Below, one piece after another: positions 1-11,717 of a stretch of DNA of 64,000 bases. The position numbers were made by a program, and so were the translations under genes. The notes beneath the pieces were generated by a model, which worked only from the letters and a program-made list of their open reading frames with translations, was not told the origin of the DNA and searched no databases. The first letter of the stretch is position 1; every line of letters begins with the position of its first letter. The stretch covers positions 2,108,001 through 2,172,000 of the forward strand of contig NW_026944386.1 in assembly GCF_033439725.1 (NCBI RefSeq). The letters are read 5' to 3'. This stretch comes from Neurospora tetraspora. Lineage: Eukaryota > Ascomycota > Sordariomycetes > Sordariales > Sordariaceae.

Positions 1-1801
1 CCGTGACCGGGCAGGATCCCTTGAAAAAGAGGGTTTGATGTTGAAGCGGTCCTTGGAAGAGGACGGGTGAGCAGTCAAAACTTCCTGTTGGATCATATAC
101 GCTCTTGACCTTGAAGCTCAAACTGACGAGGTGACAGAGGGAAGGGGACCGAGATGGAGCTGCTTCCTTTACACCCTATCGTGCGATATACCCTCACATT
201 CGTCAACCTCACCAAAATGCGGCCGACCGTCAGCCGCCAGGCAATGAAAATATCGTGCCAAGAACTCACAAGATCATTCTTGGACGGGACCACCACGGAC
301 AACCGCCGACTCAATCCGGTCGGTAGGGATGGCATCACACACCTCCGTAGGGCTGTTGTGGCTGGCTGCTTTGGTCAGTCTGGCTGACTGACTGGCTTAC
401 CCAGCTTTCCCTTTCCGTTGGAGGGTAAGAAGGAACGAAGAATCCGCGCGTTTATGAGCGCCTCATTGCAGACCGAGAACGCCTCTCCCTTTTCTCCTTA
501 TTTATCTATGCTTACAATCTGGGATCATGAACTACATACCAGACAGACGCCGATGTTTGTCTCGCTGACAACGAGGTTTTCACGAGGCGCTCAACCGCCC
601 CCTCCCTTCCCTTCGAGCCTGTGGTTATGGGGTAAGTAGGTCTCAGATGAGAGACATTTGACGCGCACATACACGCCACACGCGAAGTCATGGGCCATTT
701 GCTTGCTTTTTGTCCATGTATCCCAGAGAAGATCATATAGTTCATGACCGAGTGAGTGCATCAAGCCACACGGGAATAGCCAAAGCCTCAAGGAAATGTA
801 AGTACAGATGGCTTGAAGGACCCGGTACCGTCGCGTGCGGCTGTAGCTGGTGTGGCTGGTGGCTTGCTGGGCGCGGACAAGACAACAGGCTTCACAACGG
901 GTGAACAATGTCTCGGTCCCGATATTTGGGCTACGAGACAAGAGTTGCCATTCCACCGGCTGCCTGCTTTGCCTGTCTGACGGGGTTTGAGACATCTGGT
1001 AGAACCGTTGACTTTGGGCAACCCGTTGGCAACCCGTTGGCCCGGTCAGGTGAGAGATTTCTCTCGGGCCGAGCCGACTGGCGGTGTGATTTCTTCTCTG
1101 TCTATCTCTCCAGTTGTCATCCACCCAGCTGTCTCGACCACGGTGTCTTCATCAATAATGGGTACTTTTCGAGGAGCCGGGTAATATAGCAAGATGCTAT
1201 GCATGTGAAGGATCATAGGGACTTTTATTTAGGAAACCGTCCGTCCGTCCATGGAACGGATTCGAGTTCGGTACATTTGGTTGTCGACCGAGTTCTCCGA
1301 GTCCATCACTCGTACGGACGTACGGAGCTGTTGGGCTTACAAGGCTATCGCTCTTTATAAGCCACAGCGTCGGTCCTTTACGTGCTATCAGGTGTAAGTG
1401 ACAGCCAGAACGAAACGGGAGTCTGATTTCTTGAGTTCAAGAAAAGTATGGCGGCTCGAAACATTTCCCGGACTAGATATATATACTGATATCTCCAATG
1501 ACCATCCCGTTGATTGATTGTGATGCTCCCGCAAAGATCGACAGATCCAGCACAAGCATTTCCCTGTAAAAAGGTCCGGATATACCGAGCCCCCGACAAG
1601 AGCGAAGTGATCGACTGGATCAGGAAACCGACGCAAGACATGACCAGTAAGTGGACTTCAGAGGAAATGGCCACACGTAAAACCCGACAGGTTCACTATC
1701 ATAGAGGTAGTCCACATCATCCCGTCACTTCATCATTCCTCCCAGTTCCCTCGTCCTGTCACCTTCTATCCCCTTTTTCATCACCCTCCGTGAATGTTGC
1801 G

Positions 1802-3745
1802 TGGTACGTACCTAGTAAATAGAGGTATGAAAAGACGCAAACACAATGTGACACCGGGGAAGCTTGCCGGTAATGTACAACCTCTTCTTGCGCTCATAGT
1901 TATCTTGAAAGAGCAGGGGGGCTTCGAGGCAAAAGAAACAAACAAACAGGGAGAACGGCTAGGTACCTTCTTACTCAGTACATACCTCTAGGTAGAGAGT
2001 TAGATAGGTAGATCGACTCTAGTGACACACCCTGGTCTCCGGTTCATGTTCAGCCGTTCTCATCGTTCCAGTCGGGCACTGGCATCGAGGGTTCCGCATA
2101 CCTACCCTGGGGCTTTTTCGCCCGTGCTTGCTGCCTGCCCATTCTGCCAGTATCCTCATCACCGATCGGTGGATTCCTACCTTATGCACTTGGAGAGCTC
2201 AAGCTTCCAATAATCCACGATCCGTCGGAATGTTGTAAACAGTCTGAAAATCATGCTACCTGGCAGATCAATGTTACTACCGCTTTCTTTACTATGTCGT
2301 AATATGACAATACCTACCTACTTACCCCTTGCCTCTTTCTACATCTATCTGTGTAAACGAACACATGGCAAATGAAAAAATTCCACGAGTACATGACATG
2401 ACATGGCACGGGCTATGCTACTATCCGAGAAAACTATTCGGAGTTGAGTCCCTTTGGCCTTTCGGCCGTTAATTACACGAAAGTACCAATCTACCTACTT
2501 TACTCTACCTATCTACCTAGAGGTATGTTACCTGGCCTGCGTTTGACGAGCAGCTACCTACGTCCGCCGTCAGTTTTATGTTCATTTGGATAAAGATCGA
2601 GAGATGAGGTGAGAGACATGGAAGGCAAAGACAGACAGATCGGGAGGAGACAAGGATGGGGTTTTATGAGTACCTTATGTAACCGTCCCCGGGCAGGCCT
2701 GAGGTAAAGGACTCAAAGGAGTGATCAACTAATTATCCACGAGTTGACAGCGGGCCTAAAATCCTTCATCATTGGCAGCACGGGGTTGGTTCCTGGTACT
2801 CCTGTGTTCCGTCCACCGTGACGGGCGGGAGTGATCTTCCTAGAAGCTTACCTAGGTAGGTATACACCAGAGGCCACGGTCGATTCTGATATAGTGGCGA
2901 CGGAGTGAAAACCGGGCTAACCAGTTGGTCCTCGGCGGGTAAAGACGACTCATTTACTTGGTGGAAGGGGCAATCAAGTGTTTTCACTCGCAAAGTTTCC
3001 ATCAGAAACGGGGCGTCGATGCTTCCTCAGTGGCAGGCAGCACTGGGCCTTTACTCATGTGCCGTGATTTGTCGCAGGCCGACATTGAAACAACACGAAG
3101 ATCGTTCAACAGCATCTAGCCCGCAATCCAGCCCTTGTAGTAGGGTATATGTATTACTTCCCCCGTGATTACTTCCGTGGCAAGCTGGTAGGATGGTGCA
3201 GCGGGCACGGTTATCGGCCCCCCACCTTCCTTTCCTTCCCCCGGCTCTCGTGGACGCTGCGCGTTCGAACCCGGAAGCTGTAAGTCCACTTTTTTTTATT
3301 TTTTTATTTTTTATTTTTTTTTTTTATTATATGCCTGGGGCTTGCGAATTGTGGGCGATCGGAGAGTTTGACCTCGAATATCTTGGGCCGTAATCAATGA
3401 TTCCGTTCGTAAAGCTCCCTTCGCGGTGGCTGTTAAAGTAGCTCGGTGGTATTACCTGGAATCGCCCGTCTTATCCTTTTGTGAGGCCTATAGAAGAAGC
3501 AGAGCCGTTATGCTCGGTCAGTCACTAGAGCGATTGATGTTATATTGAGCCGTGCTCAATCTTCGTAGCTTCGTCATCAGTGTGTCCATATGACGAGATT
3601 GGTTTGATCGTGTACCCCTGTAGCGCCTCAGTTGCGTGTGTTATCGTGCATACCAGGGCGAGTGGAAGTGAAAGCATTCTGTTGCGATGACTTGTAAAGA
3701 CTCGAAGGCTACGCTGCCTGAAGACTAAGTAGAGGTAGGTAGTCT
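1802..3745. repeat. Dispersed TACCTAGGTA-type motif cluster
   Basis: Variants of TACCT(A/C)(G/C) and its complement recur near 1805, 1958, 1981-2010, 2310-2325, 2487-2530, 2552, 2846-2862 and 3731. Examples are CTTACCTAGGTAGGTATAC near 2845 and CTATCTACCTAGAGGTATG near 2508. Copies are short, interspersed and in both orientations, so this is not a simple tandem satellite. Such motifs are scattered through intergenic DNA of some Sordariomycetes. That comparison is from memory, and no function is claimed. Confidence 0.5.
3194..3299 (+). other. Possible degenerate Pol III unit (A/B-box-like)
   Basis: TGGTGCAGCGGG at 3194-3205 resembles a tRNA A box, and GTTCGAACCC at 3263-3272 matches a B box. 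A 6-bp inverted repeat (GTGGAC 3250-3255 / GTCCAC 3284-3289) is followed directly by a run of eight or more T, as at Pol III terminators. No cloverleaf forms: the bases around the TTCGAAC loop do not pair and no acceptor stem closes. It may be a tRNA relic, a SINE-like remnant or coincidence. Confidence 0.25.
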
Positions 3746-5403
3746 GTGCCTGTTGCGGAGGGTATATCACGAGTTTGCTTTTGCCGTCTTCATATCAGTT
3801 TGCGTCGGGTATTGGCTTGTGCCTGATCAATCATCTTCTGGGCGCTTCGAAGTAGTGCCATACGTTGAGCCGCAACTTCATGTTTGAGGAGAACGAATGC
3901 GATTGGAGACTCTGCATTCCCCATTTGCTCTCAAACACGGCTGGTAAGGCGTATAAAAAAAAGAGTGATTCAGGGAGAGCAAAATTGGAAGAAGAAAAAA
4001 GGAGAAAAGAGAGGCAAAAATATTTCGAAGTTGCCTTGGAAGGAGCGCTCCTTATGAAACCTCCTCCCTCGCGCCGGTGTGACGCAGTGTCTTCATCACC
4101 GGCCTATGATACATGTACCAACTTTGTGAAGCATCCAGTGTCGCTAGAGATTCTCGTACAAAGAAAAAGAATTCCAGTTTCCCTCCCTTCAAGCCAAAAC
4201 CCCATTAGTGTCATCGAAGCGCAGAAACACTGCCGAGAGGTTCACGACCAAGTCATCAACAGGTTAATACACCAACAGCGATTGCAATTATATTGCCACA
4301 AAGAGACATCTGCAACGGGCTAACGGTACGCAGTGCTTGGCCGGTCAAGAATACACCCTTTTGAGCATTTGCACCCTGGGACGGCGTGCCGACATGTGAA
4401 TGCAACAAGTTTGAGATGACAAGACACTTGAGTCCTGCGCCTTACACATGTGTCTCCAGTAAGAACAAACGCTACTGAGTTGTAGAATGTCCTAAAAACA
4501 ATGGGATCTTTTAGTTCTGTTACGATGTAACTTCTTGCAAAGGGCCGGATCAACATGAGAAACTGGACAAGACGTCTTTGAGTGATGAAGATGCAGGGCA
4601 ACACTGCAGGAGACAGAACAAGGAGCCAGCAATGCAAGTCACAGGATTTTGTGATGTTTCTCAATTGGGAGGGTTGGCGGATTAAATGAAGATATTTTGA
4701 TGTTTTGCTTCCATGTGTAGCTGAGAATACTCTGGCGCTTCAAAGAAGTACTGATGAGACACCTACCACGTGCAGACACTCAGCAAAAATTACATGAAAA
4801 ACTCGACATGTGCACGATTTGTTGTCCTGTAAAAATACGAGTGGGGGTAATGTGTAAATGACGACCAGAGGCAAAGGTAGATGGCGGTCGAGAAAGGAGC
4901 AAAAGCGTGAACCTGAAGAACAACCTGCATCAATATAAGAACGGAAGTAGTCACACATGTGTCAACTATCGCAAGACCTGACAGGTTGTAGATGATATCT
5001 ACAGTGATATGTACTTTTGATAGGGGCTCGAGGGCAGATTAGGGGTTCTGGCCGGGACTACGGCGTCGTCCCGGCCTTCACCGTCACCGGGGCGACCAGA
5101 TTCTGACATTGAAGGGCCAAGGTTTCTTCCCGAGTCCAATCTTCGGACGACCACCCCACATCGACCGAGTCCGTTCCTTCCTCCTGCCGGGCCGTCCTGA
5201 GTTTCTACCTGATCTTGATACAGCCATTGACCAATGACCTTGGTCGCATGTGTTTCGAAAAAAATATTTTCCACAATCGCTCCTCGTGCCAGCTCCCCGC
5301 CGGACAATCACAATAGATACCCCACCGGTCTGAATAGGCCAGAATAGTAAACAACCCACCCTATTGCTTGCTATTGTCGCGTTATTCGCATCATTGCACC
5401 AAA

Positions 5404-8281
5404 ATGGACCGAGTCCAAGATTGGGTCACCGATCTTCCTACTCCCGGAGTTATTGCTGCCCCCTTACCTAGCCCCGTCGCGAGCAACATTTCCCTCTCTT
5501 CAGGCAAATCGAATCCCCCTCCGCTGCGAAGAAAAGGACACATCACGCCTGACCTCCTCCCTGACAAGACTTATCACCAGCATCATCATCATCCTTCGGA
5601 ACAAAACACGAAGGTATCCCAACAACAGCAACCGTCCATCACGACGCGTCAACCCCCGCCGGATATAACTAATATCCCGTCAGTCACTCGACCATCTTTC
5701 GACATTGCTTCTTGCCAGCAAAACAACGAGCTCACCATGTATGCACACGACAGCAAGGCCATTCGTGGCAATTTTATTCCCGTCTCCAAGTCGATGGGCG
5801 GTCGCAGTCGCTCCCCTACCCTTGAGCACACAGGTTACCCTTCTCAGAAATCCCAACATTTCTTGCAGCTCAGCTTGACCGAATCCCAGATGCAAAAGCT
5901 GGCCAAAGTGTAAGCAAATCAGCAAATATACTGTGAAATTGCCAATACTAACCTTCAGAAGCCTCTCCGAAGATGGCGATACGGAGCCAGAATCTCGCGG
6001 CCGCCAGGCTCCTCAGCCTGAAGTTTATCAATCCGAGGTCGCTGACTCAGTCAAGCCCAAGGCCAAGGAGCACAAGACACTCAAGCAGAGATTCAGATCT
6101 CTTTCTCCCGCGAAGAGAAGAAAGAACCAGCAAGAGGCGGTCGCCACCCCTCCCAGACAGCGCTCGCCTTCGCCCGTCAGAAGAGGCACGGGTCTGAAGA
6201 CCTCCGAGCAGCGTCGGCTTGGTTACGACTCCGACTCTTACCAGTCGCCTCAACCTGCCAGCAAGCAGAGTGACAGTAAGCAGAGGCAGTTCCATCAACA
6301 CCAGGTCTCGTGGGATCAGCGGTACGATTCCCCCAAGCCTATGAGCAGACAGAGGCAGCAGCAAGACCACCACCAGCAACAGCAGCAATGCATGTCTCCT
6401 CAGTCCGCTAGCAGACAGAGACAAGAACATCAGAAACAGCAACTTGCTGCCGACACTGCTACCGAGGCAGCTGCGTTCCGCTTGGCTTCTCCGTCTCCTT
6501 CTAGGCGTCGCCAAGATCGTGTCCCTCTTGCTCCCATCGACACCGACATTGCTCGTCTCCACGCCAAGGTCACGGCCCAGCGTGAACCCATCGTCATCCA
6601 TTACTCTCCCGAGCCCGAGGCGCGAGTGGCTTCCCAGGCTGTTCAGATTGTAGCCACCGACAAGTCCTCCGTCTACTCCCAGGAGCAAGAGCAGGCTCCC
6701 GCTCCCGACCCTCGCTTCCGCTCCCAGATCAGTCCTCTACATGTCGTCAAGGACAACAAAGAGAACGACAGCGCATACTCCCAGACTCTCAGCATCCTCC
6801 AGGACTACGGTAACTGGAGCAACTGGGTCAACTCCGAGTCTGTCCAGAACAACCAGGGCTCAGAAGTCCCTCGCGCCCCCACCAAGTTATCCAACCACAG
6901 CGCCGACCGCCCTGGCACCGGCCAAGGAACCAACCAGTCTTCCTCAAACGGAGCCACAGACGACTTCCACTACTCAGCTCTGACTCCTCTCTTTCCAGTC
7001 CACAATATCAACGACCCCAACCGCAACATCCGCATGGCTTCCAAGACGTTGATCGGCGAAAACGGCTGGTTGGAGTCTACCTCCCGTCCCTCGGACGCCC
7101 AGAACCCGAAACAACCCAACGCCGCCGCCGCCAACGGCCCCAACAAGAAACCCTCAACCGCCGCTCCCGTCCGCAAAACCGGATTCCTCGACAACCTCGT
7201 CAAAAAAGCCAAAGATTTTGTCTCCGCCCCGCTCCCCGAGCAGGGCAACAACAACCAACGCTCCTCCCACGACTCCAACAAGCCCCACTCCCCGCGCACC
7301 TTACAAATCAGTCTCACCCCCCGCGAGCAATCGCTGCTCTACTGCGAACTCGAGTTCCTGCTCTCGACCCTCCTAAACACCTACATAACCACCCAACTCT
7401 CGCTCGGCCTTCTCGACCTTAACAAAGCCCGCCGCATCTCAGACACCTGGCAATCCAAAGGCCGGCCCCGCGTCGTCTCCTTCCGGTACGACCTCGAAAC
7501 ACAGCTCGATCTTGTCCGCTTACACGTCAACGACTTCAAGTTTTACGGCCCCGCGGCGGCCAACACCACTGCCATCTTGGGCATCGTCGACGGCGCCAAG
7601 ACGGATGCAAGAGCGATGCGCATCAGGACATTTTGCCAGCCGGACACGGTAGTGGCCAAGCAGCTTGTTGGAGCGCGGGCGCTGTGCGGACTTTTAGGTG
7701 CCGGAGAGACGGAGGAGAGGAAGTTGGGGGAGTGTATTGGTTTTTTCAGGGCGGTGGTGGAGAGGGAGGTGCAGAGGGGGATGGTTGAGGTCGCTGCTGC
7801 TGGTAATGGTGGTAATGGTGGTGATGAGACGACGATGAATGAACAACAACAACAACAGCAGAGGGAGTCGGGAAATACTACAACTTCGGGTGATGGTATT
7901 TGGGTTGGTGGTGCGCCGCAGTATCAGGGCCCGCCGTCGCCGATTCCGGAACGGGATATGAACCACACGCAGACTCAGACTCAGATCCAGACTCGGAGTC
8001 AGAGTCCAGTGAGACGTGGTGGCCATTCATCTGGTGAGTCGAACAAGTGGCATCAGCATCAGCATCAGCATCAACATCAGCATCGTCAACACAACACTGC
8101 TCCTGGCCATCCCGGTGCCGGCGGTGGTCATAACCATGCGCTCTCTAGCCCGGTTCGGTTCACCACTTTTGCTGCTGCTACTGGTGGTGGTCACTTGAAG
8201 GGATCGGCGTCGCAGGGAATCATCAAGATGGATCCGAGCGCGTATGAGGAGGATGTTCATCCGGGTTCCAAGATCTTTTGA
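5404..8281 (+). CDS. Gln/His-rich low-complexity protein of unknown function
   Basis: Two exons: 5404-5909 and 5959-8281. The 49-nt intron (GTAAGC donor at 5910, ACTAAC branch point, TTCAG acceptor) joins in frame and gives about 942 residues. The chosen ATG is in good context (CCAAAATGG); an upstream in-frame ATG at 5368 would add 12 residues. Most of the protein is predicted disorder, rich in Ser, Pro and Gln, with poly-Gln and Arg/Ser-Pro stretches and a His-Gln alternation near residues 866-880. The only globular-looking part is about residues 616-780, starting near TLQISLTPREQSLLYCELEF, with a helix-rich, charged composition. I do not recognise the family. Arg/Ser-rich and SPSP-type motifs suggest phosphorylation, but that is inference. 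No signal peptide or membrane segment is seen. Confidence 0.8.
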
Positions 8282-10058
8282 GTTTGGCCTTCAACTCGTT
8301 TGTGCTGGTTTTCTCTTTTTTCTCGTTTCGCGGCGTTATGGGAAGCTTATTTCCTTTGAGTGTGCTTCCTTCCTGCTTCATGGAATGAATGTTATGGATA
8401 AATGATGTATGATCAAAGATACCCCCATCGGTCTGGTAGTTTGCTTTCAAAATGGGAAAATGGGTAGTGGAAAGGAAGGAGCAAGGCGTTGGTACTGGCT
8501 GTTGGAGCAATGACTTTGGTCTAATGGCGGTGTCAGGGGCAAGTTAATCGCGATGGCGTATCTAGTGTAGGAGTAGAACAAAACAAAACATTTCTACAAT
8601 ATTGATGAGATGAAGTACAAGAATACCCGTTGGGGATTGGAGGTCAGTTCCTGTCTGTTTCCCCAACTCTGCAGGGTAAGGGTGACTGGTTGCACAACGG
8701 ATGATTGATGGCACGAAGTCCGAGACGGAGTAAAGATGACCGACTATAAGCAGGATGATGATGACAAAGGCACGACCATGTTACGGTACCTCCCGCATGC
8801 AACCGGCAAGTGACATGGAATGCCCTGCGATGTAGGGGAGAAACTGCCCTGACAGGCAGGAACCGATTGCCACCAGGTGGTCCTGCCATCTGTCAAAGGC
8901 ATCAAGTGGCTCGCTTTAGGGTGCATGAGCACGTTCACCTGTGCGTTGAGGTCTGTTCATCGGTGGTTTGTACCGAAAGCGGCTCAGGGTTAGGGATTTT
9001 GAAATGATAGTAGTTCGGCGAACACCAGATGTACCTTGATCATATGACAGGAAAAAGCCACGATGAAACGATAACAGCATGGAGTGAAATCTGACATGGC
9101 ATGAACTGGGCTATGTAAGCGATCGAGTGTGTTCAGAACCTGTTTAGAATCTGATGAGATTGTTCATTGCTTGGGTTTCGTCAATCTCAAGCTCTTGTCC
9201 TCCTTTCTCTCAAACTTCTTCGCTTTGTATACCAAACTATCGTGACATTTCTCAATCCAAGTCACTTGTACAGTCAGTTAGATACCCCAAGCATCAATAG
9301 TTTGTCCCAGAGTCTGTAACATGATCTCAAGCTCAGCCGTTCATCCTTAGTTCCCCCCTTAACCGTACCTAGATCTTCATCATTTACACATATCTTCTCA
9401 CCAAGTTTTGTTACTATCATACCTAGTTTCCACCTGTACTTACGAATCCTTCCATCATACCCACCTTCGCTAACCACAAACGCGCGTATATCTCCTCACA
9501 CGACACATTACCACTTATATCCGTCAATCAGGGGTAGCCGGTTCTAGACATAGCCGAGTCAGTTGTTCCCGAGCTCCCATTTATATCCGTGGAGCCAGGC
9601 CGCGCAATCATGAACAGGGTTCCCCGGCTTCATGACTCCGTTCACCGTTTCATCGGCCCTTCACGGTGACGCAAGCTGTCGCGTGCTTTTGTTTCGTTTC
9701 TACTAACCTAACTGTGTGTTCGCAGTTCACTACTCGTTGATTCATGTTTTATTTTACTGCTAGCGTTTAAAAGCTGAAAGCATTCTCTTCTGTGATTGCT
9801 GGGAAAAGCAAGACCTTCCCCTTGAGTTCCTCATCCGATCAGTTATGGGTCAGACCTGAGTTCACACTTTCATCCGGTCTTCCGGCGCACACTCCCAAAG
9901 GATCTGGAAAAGTCAATTCACATCTGACCACCTTCACTCTTTATTTTTCTTCTGATCAACCCATCCATCATTACTGTCCATCTCTCGCTGATACCGACAG
10001 CTTGACATTCGTTCACGCCAGCGGCCCTCTTACACTTTGTCCAATTCAAACCGCAAAG
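8282..10058. other. Intergenic: 3' end of unknown gene, promoter of LicD-like gene
   Basis: No coding region is supported here. The part nearest 10059 has the pyrimidine- and CATC-rich look of a fungal 5' leader (about 9890-10058). An open frame runs upstream of the LicD-like start to 9792, but its residues are unlike the family and read as leader sequence. Confidence 0.5.
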
Positions 10059-11227
10059 ATGTCGTCTTCACTAACTCCAGAACGAAGACAAGCGACAACG
10101 ACATCGAGGAAGGGTCGTCGCCTACTGACCCTCCTCATGGCCCTCCTGTCCCTCATCCTATCCTCACTCGCCAACCCCCTCCCAATCGAAGGCCGCAGCT
10201 TCCCCGGGGGCGGCTCCATCGCGAACGCCCGTCCTGCCCGTCCCGCCGCCGCGCACCCCGGCCCGCTCTCGCGCCCCGTCCAAGTCGCAGCACCAGCGCA
10301 AGCGCAAGCGCAAGCCGAAACAACCCCCGCCGATGACACGACCAACACTAACACCAACCCCCTCCTCCCCGAACAAAAATACTTCCACGAACCCGGCTAC
10401 ACCGAAGAGCTCTCTCACTACGACACCCGCTACTTCACCACCCCCGTCCCCTACGACCCACACATCGTGCACCTGCGCCACCTCATCCGGTCCTACCTGC
10501 TCATGACCTCGTCCCGCAGTCTCACAACCTGGCTCGCGCACGGCACGCTGTTGGGGTGGTACTGGAACGGCGCGATCATGCCGTGGGATTATGATCTCGA
10601 TGTTCAAGTCTCCAACTCCACACTGGGAGAAATGGCGAGGGAGTGGAACGGGACGACGTTCGATTATGTCTACACCTTGTCCGGACAAGAAGAAAAGGAA
10701 GGACTGGGGAAACAGGGGGAGGTGCATGTGAAGAAGTACCTGTTGGATGTCAATCCGTATTGGGCGCAGCGGACGCGGTTGGAGGGACTGAATGTGATTG
10801 ATGCAAGATGGATTGATATGGAGAATGGCATGTATGTGGATATCACGGGTTTGAGTGAGGATCGGGAACAAAAGGGGACCCCTGGGGGGAGGGGGACGGG
10901 GGTGTGGAGTGATAAGAATTTTCATGGGTATGGGACGAGACAGATTTGGCCACTACGCAAAACGGAGTTTGAGGGCGTGGAGGCGTGGGTGCCGTGGGAT
11001 GTGGAGGGGGTTTTGAAGGAGGAGTATGGGGGCAGGAGTTTGACGGGGGAGACGTGGGCTGGGTGAGTACTACTTCCCGTCTTCTTTTGTGCTGCGCTGT
11101 TTGGGTTGGGTGTGTGAGGTGAAGAAGTTGGCAAGACTTACTGACGATTTTTTGATGTGACAGACACCACTTTGATCATGGACGGAAAGAGTGGGTGAAG
11201 ACGGAGTTGGTGAAGAAGACGTCGTAA
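10059..11227 (+). CDS. LicD-family (Mnn4-like) secretory pathway protein
   Basis: Exons 10059-11062 and 11164-11227, with a GTGAGT donor, CTGAC branch and GACAG acceptor, give about 355 residues. A basic N-terminus is followed by a hydrophobic stretch (about residues 22-38), fitting a signal anchor or signal peptide. The LicD core is clear from about residue 150: HGTLLGWYWNGAIMPWDYD, with the invariant His-Gly-Thr-Leu-Leu-Gly and the acidic D-x-D-x-D metal-binding cluster. Fungal proteins with this architecture (YFHEPGY, HYDTRYF before the LicD core) are related to yeast Mnn4, which promotes mannosyl-phosphorylation of cell-wall glycans in the Golgi. The precise substrate here is inferred. 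The yeast Lys/Glu-rich Mnn4 tail is absent, so this is the short form common in filamentous fungi. The start was chosen because residues upstream look like leader. Confidence 0.85.
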
Positions 11228-11717
11228 TGGCTTTGCTTTGGTCATCGAGAGAACCCCTGGTCGGGTTGGATAGACGAATGTTGCTTTGTTTTGTTTGCAT
11301 TCTTGGCGTTGGGAAACCGAGGGTTTAGAACGGGCACATAAAGGGATCGAACATAAGAGGATAGAAAGGGGGGAGAAGGAAACACAATCTCTCCACGAGA
11401 TTCACTGTTGTAATTGCCGCCACAAGCATATAGAGACGAGCATAATACCCGTGTCTTCTAGTCAGCTTTTGTGTTAGAATGCGTCCTAGACCCATCAGCT
11501 CACTTGTCTTAGTTCAACAAATGGCGGCTGGCACGCCAAAAACAAAATGGCCAAACAGATGGCCCTACGCTGTTGAAAGATGATCGCTTGATCAACAAAC
11601 ATACAATATTCTTCATGACTCGTGGACATCAAGTCCGGATATCATCCATCCAGGGACAACTCCGCCAACGCCCATTAACAATCATGTCCCGATAGTACAC
11701 CGCTATACCCAGACGCC
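11228..11717. other. Intergenic between convergent genes
   Basis: This is 3' flanking DNA shared by the LicD-like gene (plus) and the Fta7-like gene (minus). Nothing else is recognised. Confidence 0.5.

Larger units (their letters stand above)
1..5403. other. Gene-poor 5.4-kb left flank
   Basis: I see no convincing gene here. The open frames are short, overlap on both strands and show neither a recognisable domain nor a splice structure. The stretch holds a cluster of TACCTAGGTA-type motifs, a T-rich tract near 3290-3327 and a possible Pol III-like element at 3194-3299, all listed separately. The last few hundred bases presumably form the promoter and leader of the Gln/His-rich gene that starts at 5404. 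A non-coding RNA or a multi-exon gene with very short exons cannot be excluded from sequence alone. Confidence 0.6.

Noticed and set aside
1255-1280. T-arm-like GGATTCGAGTTCGG
   Set aside because: The stem has a mismatch and no upstream arms or A box exist.
3865-4323. 152-codon ORF
   Set aside because: It lacks an ATG at its 5' end, and its composition and lack of splice or domain features look random.
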